In this document: one piece after another, positions 53,801 to 64,000 of the stretch
Numbering within the stretch: the first letter of the stretch is position 1
Layout of the letters: each line of letters begins with the position of its first letter
Origin: Amborella trichopoda
Lineage: Eukaryota; Streptophyta; Magnoliopsida; Amborellales; Amborellaceae
DNA: 64,000 nucleotides
Direction of reading: 5' to 3'
NCBI RefSeq assembly: GCF_000471905.2
Contig: NW_006497023.1
Coordinates: 2,443,677-2,507,676 of the forward strand
Translations under genes and position numbers: made by a program
Notes under the pieces: generated by a model
The model's database searches: none
What the model was told of the DNA's origin: nothing
What the model saw: the letters and a program-made list of their open reading frames with translations, nothing else

Positions 53801-55260
53801 CGCATCACCGGGCTCGCTTACGACCATTATGCTGACCGTTTCTCTATGGAGGTTGTAACTGAGGGCTTGCGAGCTTGATGGGTCGTATGTGGAAGGTCAG
53901 TTAGTAGGGGGACTAGCATGCTCTGACTGAACTCGACTCTGGTATGCGGATCGCGTTTAGACTGGTTCTTGATGGTCTTGGGACCATCGCTGCTGAGTGA
54001 CAAAGTCTTCTTCTATGACAGTAAACACAACACAAGACTCATGGAGCTCTTGTTCAGGCTTCATCTTTTGAAGGGGGCAAAAGGGATTCAGGTGAAGAGG
54101 GTCGTCAAAATTGGTTGTTTTGACTCCCTTAGTCAAAATGTGCAGACCTTTATCATGTTTGGCCTTGAGGTTTTGATGGACTTCGCACCAAAACTACGAT
54201 CTAGAGCATAGCTGGTCAGCTCCTCTTGCACAAGAGAGAGCTGTCTCTATCAGGTGTGGCAATGGATAAGGGCCAGACACTAGAGTCATCTTGGGCCGGG
54301 GAGGATGAAGGACTCGATCTTCCATCAGGTCCATGCTCTGAGCTCTCTTATGGGCTCCAAAGACATGACCAAAGTGATGGGGCTGGTTCAGGATGATACT
54401 CTTGGGGAAAATATTTGAGTACCAAGGCTGAAGGTGCTTTCTCGATGAAGGAGGAGCAGGCAGGAGCAGGGTTGACTCATGAGGAGGCCTGAGTCAAGGG
54501 CCAGAAGACGTCTGAGATGGTGATGCGTATGCACCCTTTGAAGAAGGATTATGGGAGACCTGAGGGTCAACCCAGGCTCATGCAAGGGATCTAGCCTTAT
54601 GAGGCCGAGAATTACGAGCAAGTGTTTGTAAGAGAATAGGTACAAGCCTGCCCCTTACAAGGTGCACTTATGTGTGCATGGTAGGAAGAAGAGGAGGTCA
54701 TCTCCTGTATACTCGGGTTGACATAACAATGGAATTACCCCTAGTAGTGAGATGCATATGAGTAGCATGTGCAGGACCTGACCTTAGAGGTTTCGATCTT
54801 GGACACGCTCTCGAGGTAACAGAAGGGTTGCCCCGAGGTGTGGCTCGAGTGGGTGACCCATGAGCCTTGTGGCGTGTATGACGGTGGAGACTGTGGGGTT
54901 TCCACCTCGATGTGTTGAGCCTCTAGGGATAACGACCAATGATGCAGAAATGTGGGGGGTAGCCTTATTGCGACCCAAAGAAGCAACGATAAATTGCTTG
55001 CCTTTTGCAAAAAGGAACTGGGCAGCCTTCCGGCGTACCTTAGGAACACGACCGGCAAGTAGGTTGTCGGTGGCTGGGTTCATGCTATGTGGGGTAATAG
55101 AAGTGTTGCCGATGCAGGGTGCCTTGGTGGAGTTTCCACCAGAGCGAGGAGATGGGGAGTGAGGGACCTTCAAGTCCCACCTCACACTGGTGCAGGTTAA
55201 GACCTGGGAGCTAGACAAGGGGTCTTTACTCAAGAGGATGGTCGGGAACAAAGTCTAAGG
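53801..55260 (-). pseudogene. R2 Gag N-terminal region
   Basis: The frame 54784-55251 is open for 155 codons from an ATG at 55251 (VLTCTSVRWDLKVPHSPSPR, NPATDNLLAGRVPKVRRKAA, HPLEPHLGATLLLPRERVQD). Further down, 54388-54645 and a degraded part to 53801 match R1 and P1. It is proline- and serine-rich without a recognised domain. The ATG at 55251 is the best candidate for a Gag start in the window, about 170 bp after the PBS. Confidence 0.55.
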
Positions 55261-55423
55261 AACTTGTTTCTTAGGGACACTCTCGAATACAGGGATAAGA
55301 AAATCCCCAATCCAGATAAATGGGTTACAAAACCCGCAAACTACAAATAAAATGTGAAAAGATAATAAAAGTAGATAAAGAAGAATCTAGCCAAACAAGA
55401 ACGATCCGACTAGGGGGTAGTTA

Positions 55424-55442
55424 TTCCCCAGTGGACTTGCTA
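55424..55442 (-). promoter_or_regulatory. R2 primer-binding site (tRNA-Arg)
   Basis: Minus strand TAGCAAGTCCACTGGGGAA; three bases from the LTR end at 55446. It differs from the tRNA-Arg complement at a few positions, several of them C/T-type changes consistent with deamination of methylated cytosines. Confidence 0.65.
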
Positions 55443-55445
55443 AGC

Positions 55446-58318
55446 TAGTTAGGTGCCCCGATCTCGCCCTCCAAGTTTGGATGATCAAGCGGCACCCGTC
55501 TCGGGTTTCGAGGGAAGACCCAGGACATTTTTGAGATTGCTCCCTCGGGAGCCTCGTTCGAGAATGGAGGCAGGTGTTACCAACCGGTGAGAGAGGAATT
55601 TAAGGTCGGTACGGGACTTACTCGGGCTGGCTCTCATGGACGCCCTCTTAGATCACGAAGAAAGTCCCCCAGTAATAAAACTGGTTCAAAATCGCTTCCC
55701 TTGGCTTGTATTCTTCTTGTTTTCTGCAATCACACACATATATGGCAAAGGTTATAAGACAGGTCAAACCTCACCTTTTTCCTCTCTGATGAACGTACAC
55801 AAGCATGGGCATTCAAAAAGAAGAAGAGAAGAAAGACAGGGGAGAGAAGAGTTTCGACTGAGCGAGAGGGCTAAGCTGGTGAGTAATTAGTCTGACGTGA
55901 TACCAAAACGGGCTCGATAACTAAGAATGGCTCACAGGATCACTATTAGACATCATTACTAATATCGACTAGCTAGGCACGATGGTCAATAAAGCGGGCC
56001 AAGTAACCTGACACAACAACATTACAGCTAAACGACAGAACTACTATGAGAGGCTAACTTCAATCCCTCTTAGTCAAACGAAAGAGTAGCAGAGTGACAG
56101 TTATGAGGATAGAATGAAGTAAGAGAAGAAGGGAGCAGATAGAAGGAGAAAGAAGAAAAGAAGAGAAGAGACGAGAGGATAAAACAGAGAGAGGGAATGA
56201 AGATGCAGTCGGTGCTAGACATTGTCGATTGTGTTAGAAGAAGAGGGAGAAAACGAAGTCGCCACTAAGGTTCGTTGATTGCGTCAGAATACGAGAGAAA
56301 AAAAGGCAGTCGGCACTAGGGTTCGCAGACTGTGTCAGAAGAGAAGAGAACCAACGGGCGCTAGGCTTGTTCCAATTGTGATGGGAGAGAAGCGAGGGAG
56401 AGAGATCCAGCCGGGGCTATGCTTCGTCAACGACAATAGAGGAGAGAGAGAAATCCAACCGACACTAAGCCTCGTCGATTATATTAAAAGAAAAGAGAGA
56501 GAAATTCACCTGGTGTTGGGAATGAAAAAAGAGGAGAGAGAGAAGAGAACCAATCGGCATTAGGCTTGCACCAGTTGTGGTGGGAGAGAAAGAGAGAGAT
56601 GAGAAGAAGAGAGAGAGATAGAGACAAGATGAAGAGAGAGATAGAGATAAAGATGTGAAGAAAAGAGAGAAAGAGATAGAGATGAGATGAATAGAGAGAT
56701 AAAGATGTAAAAAAGAGAGAGAAAGAGATAGATATGAGAAGAAGAGAGAGATAAAGATAAGAAGAAGAGAGAGAAAGAGATGAGAAGAAAGATGAGTGAG
56801 AAAGAGATAGAGATGAGAAGAAGAAAGATATAGATGAGAAAGAGGGGAGGAGAAAGAAAGTTACTTGCCCGAAGGGTACCGACCCTTTTCTTCTCTCTCC
56901 TCTCTCTCTCTCTCTCTGAGACGTACTCATAGGCTCAAGTAAAAATCAGAATTTTAATGATTGATCCAAAGAGAATGAATCCATCCTTTTTTGTAAAATG
57001 AGGTAGTGCCTGTTTATATGGAATTGGGCTAAAACATGGGTGTACACCCAAAAACTACCTAGAATTAAAGATAATTACAATTTAATTGAATTTAAAGAAA
57101 TTCTAGAAATGGGTGCAAAATGGTTGCTGCCTAACAATGTGTGGAATTCCATAACAGTCCCTACTGCTGCTCGAGAACTTGAGTGATTTTCCATGGCAGA
57201 CCCAGAGTCGTTCTAATGCCCATTTGATCGAAAGATTATTGTTTTCTTGTAGAGTTCGGTATGGCGATCATTTTGATACCAACTTCGCGTCATGAATCAT
57301 GTTTTTGAGCCATGATCATGAGACTTGAATTTTAATGATTCTTGAAAACTTCAGATCGATTGTGTCCTCGTTCCTTGATGTTTCTTTGTGATTTCATCAT
57401 TGGATCACATTGAGCATTCCATCACGACCACGTTCCAACAAACGTAGCTTGGTTTCGTGTCCCGATGAAGATTTTGTTTTCTTGAGTTTTTTACCAGAAT
57501 TTTGAAATCCGGTGCCATAATTTACAACAACTTTAGTTCCTTCGTGTGTGAAATCCAACCATACACGAGGTTTGGACCAGAGATAGTCTCGAACCTCATG
57601 CACATAACGCAATTGGTTTCGTGTCGATCGGGTATGCATGCATCATGATCTGACTGCTCGAATGAGGCATGCTGTTGCTGAATTTTCTACAACTTCCTTC
57701 ATGGAACAATGACTTTCATTTAGTTTCTCTTTGCTCGGGTGTTGTCACAAGGCCTACCGCATATCCAATTGCTCGTATTGATGAGACGAACACGCTCACC
57801 AAAATTGGAAGCGATCTGACTTGGAACAAGTGAGTTATAGGCCCCAAAATTTACTGCCCATGACTATAAAAGAAGCCACCTTTAATGGTGTTTTGATGGA
57901 GTGAGGCCACATGGGAATAGTGTGCGGCCTACCCTTTATCGGTATTTTACTCATAACTTCATCTTAGAGTGCCCAATTAAGCCGAAACTTGACCCATAAG
58001 GGTTTTTGACCATTTTGAATCTAATACGGTGATTCTATAGCTGTTTGACATACTAAAAGTATGGCTATAGTTACAGGGTCCATTTCAGGGTGCAAGAGAT
58101 CGATTTCACTGAAATTATTTCTTTGTGTTCACTGCCTTGGACATGTCTGATCGTGATGAAACTTAGCAGGTGGTCTTTTGAAGTACTGATGAAGATCTTG
58201 ACCAATTATGGGGCCATTCTGAGACTGTTAGGAACTTTCACTATTTTGTAGGCTTTATTAACCTGCTTCCTACTTATTCATAATCAGGGATCAAGGTGCT
58301 GAAAAATACGTTCAAATA
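55446..58318 (-). repeat. R2 5' LTR
   Basis: Begins TAGTTAGGTGCC (55446) and ends TTCAAATA (58318), about 2.87 kb. The U5 purine-rich repeat (56100-56860) is shorter than in P1. TATA box on the minus strand at about 57011-57020; polyA region near 56950. It directly abuts gag of P2 at 58319, so its outer terminus is intact except for point changes. Confidence 0.85.
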
Positions 58319-59540
58319 GCCATCCGAATCCCATGCATAAGAAGGAAGCAGTCCAAACTTGCGTGCGGAACATGCGACCTGAAATTGCTCTACACCTCGA
58401 GGCCTCTAATCCGACTTCCATGTCAGAGCTGATTTCTAAATCAGTCTGCATAGAAAGTTTATCATGCCACCACGACGGGTCACGACAACCGTCTGCAAAC
58501 TCGAGGAACAACTAGGGCAATGGCAGCTCTCGGACTAACATCCGAGACAAAACAAAAAGGAGTGATCAGTGCAGCCGTCGCAGTCACTGATCAAAAGAAG
58601 GATCCCTCTTAGGCTTTGAACCTCTCAAAAGGAGTGACCACAATAAAGACGACTCGTCAGACAGCCAAGCAAAAACAGTAGTATAATCGAGTACCCCCAC
58701 TGATGAATCTTAATCGAGATGATTATTTCACCGGCATAGGAACAAGGTCTACCCCTTTTAGAAAGAATGGGTCCCTGCACTATTCCGGTTATTATTGAAA
58801 CAAAATATGATTGAGCTTCTAGAAGCCAAGTTCCCTGAGCAAGCTGGGCTCGATACTTAGGCAAATTATTGTGCCTATCATTGAAGGATCAATCACCCCA
58901 CAGATGACTGCTTCACACTAAAAGATATCATTGTGGCCCCGATTCAGAAGGGTCGGATAAAGCTTGAGGGCTTAATGAAGGAATTCAGGACAGCAAAAGC
59001 CTCCTATGCAGTAACTGTCTAAGAGGAAGGTGCTTCAAAAAGGTCTAATCACACCGAAACAGGCAATGCAGCCCTGATGCCTGGCTCAGGGGACTGAGGA
59101 TCGTTGGAGCTCGTACCTTCAGGTATGGGGCCACTACCTGTTGGAATGCACCAGTTTCCATGATATATTCACAAAGAAAATGTGGGAATGTTAAGTGTTT
59201 TACAACGTCCAAGTATATGATCCCCAAGCCACTGCTCCATTGGTGCAAGAGGATATCTCAACACAAGACCTTCCTAATAATGATTTAGATTTTATTGAAC
59301 CCTCGACTTCCCAGCCATGGATAGTCCACCATGGGTGAAGTAGACTGAAGTCTTTAAGATGAGAAACAGTCCGCCAAGCTAGGGTTGTTCACAAGCCTAG
59401 TGAGACAAATCAAACACCACCTCAGAAAACCAGAAGGAGATGGTCACCATGAGTTGCTCGCCGGAGAAACAAGACTGCTCAACATCTAGTTGAGCAGGAA
59501 TTTCTCAGGCCCCTTCCCCCACTGTCGACTTTATTGGACT
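58319..59540 (+). pseudogene. P2 Gag, second fragment with zinc knuckle
   Basis: Starts just after the LTR with KKEAVQTCVRNMRPEIALHL, the end of the gag core. Further on come HRHRNKVYPF and NYCAYH, then a stop, then RINHPTDDC and FTLKDII: a CX2HX4HX4C knuckle interrupted by one stop codon (58860-58915). KEGRIKLEG-like helical sequence and a decayed stretch follow to 59540. It continues the gene interrupted at 36489, with about 55-60 codons missing between the two parts. Confidence 0.75.
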
Positions 59541-60245
59541 TTATCCCTGACATGATCCTCCTTCCTTCTCATCAAGAAGACATCCCCATGTCATGTTCTC
59601 TTCAGAGTATGTCCAATGAGGGTGACGACATTAAAAGCACTCCCTAACGGTCTAAGCAAGAGAAAGACCTAAAAGACCCCCTGCATATGTCCAATGAGGG
59701 TGATGACGTTAAAAGCACTCTCCAATGGTCTAAGCAAGGGAAAGACCTAAAAGACCCCCTGCATACGTCCAATGAGGGTGACGATGTTAAAAGCACTCCC
59801 CAATGGTCTAAGTAAGGGAAAGACCTAAAAGACCCCCTCCACTCGTCCAACCCTGGTGATGAGGGGAATGACTTGAAAAGTACCCCAGTTTCTAATCCTT
59901 CTCCTTCTTCTTCCTCTACTTCTCACCCTTCCTCTTCTCTGTTTCCTCTAGGTATGACCTTGAAATGTCCGTACTTCGAAGCTTTCAACAGAGAACTTGA
60001 AGGATCTAATATAACTAGGACTCAATGGAAGTGGTTGAAAAAAGACCCTGGCCCAGGAAGCTGGATTCTTAACAATTGTTGATGCCTTGCTAGCTAAAGC
60101 TAAAGTAGGGCAACATTCTTCAAAGAAGTACAAAAAGTCAAAATCGAAGAAACCCCATTTGCCCCCTAAGCCTGACTTCGAATAAAGATTAAGAGAATCA
60201 AGAGGGCAGAGCCTCCATGATCAAGAGGCTTGTAAAATAGTGCAA
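59541..60245 (+). pseudogene. P2 Gag C-terminal tail with 26-residue repeats
   Basis: An exact 78-bp period: repeats of GAGGGTGACGACRTTAAAAG start at 59618, 59696 and 59774, with a partial fourth ending at about 59870. Encoded unit: GDDVKSTPQWSKQGKDLKDP plus LHTSNE. Then a serine-rich segment, NRELEGSNITRTQWKWLKK, a lysine-rich stretch near 60120-60160 and the QEAC motif near 60225. Two of the units carry stops. Confidence 0.75.
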
Positions 60246-61156
60246 ATCTCATGAGCATCACTAAGCAAATGACAGATAAGCCTAAGTTTTGAGAAAACAC
60301 TGTAGCCTCCACCTCAGAAGTCAGGCACCTTGAAATTTGATAGTTCGCAACTACCCCCTAATCCAAATACCAGTTTGCCTATCCTCCAGCTCCCTGGACT
60401 CCTTCCTAATCCTAGTACCTCAAACAATCCACCTATTCTCCAATTCCCTGCGATACCTCTGACTCAATCGCTTCCAAAGCCTCAAACATCCATCACCCCA
60501 ACCAAGCTCGCTATGCAATCGAGTCAACCGGTGGGCCAAAATAAACCTCTTCCGCCAAAACCTACTCCTCAACCCAACGTATCACCCAAATCAGTGGCAG
60601 GACTAGGAGCACAAATCCTTGACCAAGAAAAGGTGAAATATGATGTGATAGAGCATCTGTGGAAGCTTCCAGCTCTCCTTATCGGATGGCTTTGGTTCAG
60701 GCTCTCTCCAACCCAGGGGTTTATGAGACCGAAGTAGAACCTATTGAAGTGGACCCGACGATTTTAGAAGGATGTATGCCAATAACCTTTTCAGAGGATG
60801 ATCTGCAGCTGGGAGAAAAGTTTCATAATCTCCCTCTCTTTGTCACTGGAAAATTACATGCATGCCCCATCAATAGAATTATGTTAGATGGAGGGTCCAC
60901 TGTCAATCTTATTCCAAGGAGGATCCTTACTCTATTAGGGTTAGGGATTGAAGATCTTACTCCGAGCCACATCACAGTTCAAGGATTCAACCAGTTAGGA
61001 GAAAAGCCAACTAGCACGGTTCACCTTCTTTTCAAGATCTGTGAACTAAACGATTACACTCAGTTACATGTAATCGACATCAACACTTCTTATAACAGTC
61101 TCCTCGGTCGACCATGGCTCCATGACCAGGGGGTGGTTCCATCGACATTGCACTAG
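60246..61156 (+). pseudogene. P2 retropepsin-like aspartic protease
   Basis: 60330-60737: a proline-rich N-terminal part (QLPPNPNTSLPILQLPGL) to KVKYDVIEHLWKLPALL, where a small deletion shifts the frame. 60659-61156, open for 165 codons: RMALVQALSNPGVYETEVEP, ACPINRIMLDGGSTVNLIPR with the catalytic Asp, GIEDLTPSHITVQGFNQLGE, and NSLLGRPWLHDQGVVPSTLH. The active-site half is fully open here, unlike P1. Its partner RT/IN is absent, as in P1. Confidence 0.87.
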
Positions 61157-62121
61157 TGCTTCAAGTATGGTCGAGATGGGAGACAACATACAGTCCATGC
61201 TGACAAAAGATCGTTCCCTATAGTAGAAACCCATCATGCGGATGCTAAATATTAATTCACAAATCTAGTGTCGCCTCATAAGCTGAATGAGGGGGATCAC
61301 AAGTCTACAACAATGATGTGATCTTCGCCCCATGAAGATGTTAAGGACGTGGGGAGAACATTGGTAAGAATGTTCAAAGAGGAAGAAAGGCAAGGCAAAT
61401 CTCTCCCTTTAGCCCTTATTCACTATAACATCCCCACAATCATCCTGGAAGAAACTTTGGTTTCACTTTAAGGGAAGTCCTCGACCTCTAACCCCAGTTC
61501 TTGGGTCATCTTGGCCAGAAGATGAACTAGAAGTCATTCATGAGATTGAGTAAGTCATGTGGATAGAATTCCCAGCTTCAAAGATCACCTATACGCGGAC
61601 CATCAAAAAGTCCTGCATATCCCCATTTCACTCGTGAAAGAAGAAGTGGCACTCCAACTGCCGCTAAAGATTTTTAAAACTCTAGGTGTTATAAGCATAA
61701 AGGACGGTCCTCGGACTAGTGACCAGCAGCAAGTTATACTCTTCCCAGGTTTGGCGAGAGGAGAGCCATTTGGGAAAGGCCAATCTTCTTCCCTTCAAGA
61801 GTAGGATCCCTTAGCAAACTTAAGAAGCGAAGTTCTCAGTCTCCAGAGCCAATTAGAGGTTATGGGTACTGCTTCAAAACATCTCAAGGAGTTCATGCCT
61901 GAGACCAAAGCTATGATGGGTTTAAAGTGAATGCACCACTAATAGAGGCCAAAGCCCCACCTGACTGGACTATCTATAGTAAGTAGGCTCATCAAATGAT
62001 GAGGAAATTGAACTATGAGCCCTTGGCCAATCAAACACTAAGAGGAGAAAAGGCAATGACTCCCCATTTAGAAACTATCCAAGCCACGACATCTCGTCAT
62101 GGGACTAAGAAAGGATATTAG
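61157..62121 (+). pseudogene. P2 extension X downstream of protease
   Basis: Homologous to 19491-20485 of P1. 61559-61804 includes KVLHIPISLVKEEVALQLPL and GVISIKDGPRTSDQQQVILF. Further on, PPDWTIYS and NYEPLANQTL can be read, ending with TAG at 62119-62121, as in P1. Several frame breaks. The matching 3' end in two copies shows that the polyprotein of this type really ends here, without RT. Confidence 0.65.
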
Positions 62122-62159
62122 CCCTTGGAGACAATAAACATCTTACATGAGGTGCAGCA

Positions 62160-64000
62160 AAGTAAGAGGAGAGTGCCTTAATATTCGCATCTCTTCTCTT
62201 CTTTTGATCATCCTCTTATAGTTGTCTTACGCCTCCTTATTGAGATCCTGCTGACGGTCAGTGATAGTGGCCTTCTTCCCACTGCAGGAATCTATTTCTT
62301 CGCGACGACACAAGATGGACTCCTCTAAGAAGGCTAACCAACTGGTCTCCGCTTCATGATGCAGTATTCCTGATCGCCAGCTCTTCAGCTCATTTAACTT
62401 TACATCAAAATGGGAAAGGACTTTTGACGCACTCCCAACCACAGTAGTCGCGGTAGCAAATTCCTTAAGCTTGGCTAAGGCCTCGCCCAGCTCATTGAAA
62501 GGCAGCTCCCTTAGACCCTGAAGGCCTGCACAAAGCATGCCTGCAACCAAACCAGAAACCCCGCTAAAATGGGCCTAGATGATGTTGCTGGGATTACTAC
62601 CGCCGAAGAAACTTCGACTTCAAGGGCCAAGCTTGTCGAAGTGGTAGCCATCTGAGCCACTGGCTCCTTTGAAACAATGACATTGTCCAGAGCTTCTTGA
62701 ACCTCAGACCCCGAGACAGCCCCAGCCTCGATCTACTTATATTCTTCAACACCAGTCTTGTCTCCTTGACCCTCACTTTTGGGGGCCTCCTCTTCTGTCC
62801 CATTAGGCTTTGAAGAATCCTGTGCACCTTGCTTCTCAACCCCCTGAACTGCCACATTAGTATTGGCAAGTTCAAAAACAGCCGCTTCCCTTTGGCCTTC
62901 GCACCTATTCAACGTCAACCATGATTTCTTCCATCTGGACTGCACCCTCACGGTCACAAAAAGCTCAACCCCTACATCCCCACTATCTGTGCCCTCAGGG
63001 GCAGCAGCCTCTTGGTACTCAGGGGCTTCCTGAACCATTGGCCCTTCTTCTTGAACCATCATCCCTGCCTCAGTAGGGGCACTAAACCCTTGAAGCATAG
63101 AGGTCACATTAGCATCATATTGCCTCCTTGGAGGATTTTCTTTGGGGCCTTCAGCCTTGTCAGTCTCCATCGGAGCCGGCTCTGACTCAAGAGCTGCCCT
63201 TGGACCTAGAGATGCCTCCCCAAGATCTGGAGTAATTTCAAGGTCAGAGGCAATAGCAATGGGCTCAGAAGGGCTGGAGTCGTTTGCTTTAGTCTCTGAA
63301 GAGGAAGAAAACATTTCAAGGGAGACAGAAGATGGTGGAGAAAGTGCAGAAGATGACATTGGGAGAGTTGTTAAATGATCAGAGGAGGAAGAGCTACCTT
63401 CTGGTTCTGAGATCACAGGAAGTTTGACACCCCTATGCCTCCTAGTACAGCCACTAACTTGAGCTGGTGCATGAATCCTGGTAGGGGTAGATTGTTTCCT
63501 TTTCTTTGACCCCGTTGAAGGACGAGCAACCTCTTCAGAACTCCCTCGTTGAGAAGGGCCTCCAGCCAGCCTGTTATGAGGACCACTCCCGAACAGTGCA
63601 TTTTGGTCTTGAATGGGATGCCTCTCATAACCTTGGACCTTTTGGCCCTCACGCCATTCAAATATGGAACCGAGTTTATAAAAAATGCTCCTAGTTTTCA
63701 TCTTCATCACAATAAATTCTGGCGAGGTGTCATCAGCCTCTATCTCGTGTGGAATCCCTAAAGATTGACAGTTAGAGGGATATTCTAAGACAAAAACCTC
63801 GCCAAGAGCAGGAGTATCCACCAGTCTCCTCTGCCTGGTATCCTGATGTCAGTTACCATTCTCCCCTTTTTAGGGGTGAATAGCATCCCAATATCCATTG
63901 CTGATAATTCTCCACCAGTTTGCATAAGCCTCAGTCATTCGAATCCTCCTGTCAAAGTGAGGTAACACATACTTGTTGATCTCTGTCATTTCTAGACATG
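62160..64000 (-). pseudogene. P2 antisense PMD gene, C-terminal part, continues beyond the window
   Basis: Minus strand, opposite to P2. From the right edge: YVLPHF, then AYANWWRII, the end of the PMD core; a stop in the same codon as in P1; then an open frame of 362 codons (62733-63821): VFVLEYPSNCQSLGIPHEIE, SKKRKQSTPT (possible nuclear signal), SVSLEMFSSSSETKANDSSP and a long acidic, Glu/Ser/Pro-rich disordered part. After a break, 62227-62550 gives a probable coiled coil (LNELKSWRSGILHHEAETSW). The last part of the coiled coil, present in P1, is missing; homology stops near 62170. The N-terminal PMD core lies outside the window. Confidence 0.72.

Larger units (their letters stand above)
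36490..58318 (-). mobile_element. R2/Q composite inserted in gag of P2
   Basis: Minus-strand composite bounded by an LTR 3' terminus at 36490 and an LTR 5' terminus at 58318, both directly abutting gag of P2. From its 5' side: LTR (55446-58318), PBS, gag, linker, RT-RH-aRH-IN, 3' region, partial LTR (43444-41639), a 480-bp foreign fragment, a second partial 3' region (41158-39796) and a full LTR (39795-36490, called Q). So there are three LTRs and two 3' regions, as expected from tandem recombination or from two elements. Part of P2 gag (about 55-60 codons) is missing at the insertion site. Confidence 0.7.
36059..64000 (+). mobile_element. P2: plus-strand protease-type element, interrupted and incomplete
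   Basis: Two parts on the + strand: gag 36070-36489, and gag-protease-X 58319-62121 followed by an antisense PMD gene (from 62160 to beyond the window). A minus-strand element composite (36490-58318) interrupts gag. The 5' LTR, PBS and Gag N terminus are missing at 36059, where R1 begins in the opposite orientation. As in P1, no RT or integrase follows the protease. The right end lies outside the window. Confidence 0.75.

Noticed and set aside
62733-63821. The 362-codon ORF as an intact functional gene on its own
   Set aside because: It is only the disordered middle of the PMD protein: the core lies upstream beyond a stop and the coiled-coil end is in another frame and truncated.

Overview
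The window is repeat DNA from a plant nuclear genome, most likely an angiosperm. No host gene, tRNA or rRNA gene was found. The plant assignment rests on Ty3/gypsy polyproteins of the Tat/Ogre type (an additional archaeal-like RNase H between RNase H and integrase), primer-binding sites matching the 3' end of plant tRNA-Arg, very long LTRs, tandem repeats in the 3' region, and a plant mobile domain (PMD) gene. Three runs of N (12408-12800, 27895-28070, 39100-39482) are assembly gaps.

Layout. Four related retroelements are stacked in a nest; the names are mine. R1 (minus strand, about 2458-36058) encodes Gag and RT/RNase H/aRNase H/integrase. P1 (minus strand, 8332-29030) is a structurally complete 20.7 kb element inserted in the RT of R1 with a 5-bp target duplication (8327-8331 and 29031-29035, one mismatch). 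P2 (plus strand, 36059-36489 and 58319 to beyond the window) encodes Gag, protease and a following extension. A minus-strand composite (36490-58318), made of R2 plus an extra LTR called Q, interrupts the gag of P2. The LTR, read on the + strand, begins TGGTTA and ends TTCAAACA, and is about 2.9-3.4 kb. A 480-bp unrelated fragment (41159-41638) sits inside the composite. The first 1.5 kb is unassigned AT-rich and mixed sequence, followed by an inverted copy of the 3'-region repeats.

Main observation. There are two kinds of element, two copies of each, sharing LTRs, PBS, gag and 3' region but exchanging the middle. P-type (P1, P2) carries Gag, an aspartic protease and an extension X, plus an antisense PMD gene; it has no RT or integrase. 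R-type (R1, R2) carries Gag joined directly to RT-RH-aRH-IN, with no protease. The switch falls at the same place in both pairs, just after the Gag tail. Together the two would supply one full enzyme set, so this may be a split, mutually complementing retrotransposon pair. They could equally be two independent non-autonomous derivatives of an unseen full element.

The antisense PMD unit of P1 looks like a self-contained transcription unit: a TATA box (14621), a leader, an ORF of about 1200 codons broken by stops, and an AATAAA (19373). The same antisense promoter persists in R2, which has no PMD gene, and there would transcribe antisense to integrase. The shared 3' region also contains a minisatellite with a 62-bp higher-order period, a block of repeated motifs complementary to the element's own PBS, and a conserved small sense ORF next to the 3' LTR. 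All coding regions carry frameshifts or stops, so these are old copies; coordinates of broken genes mark detectable homology.
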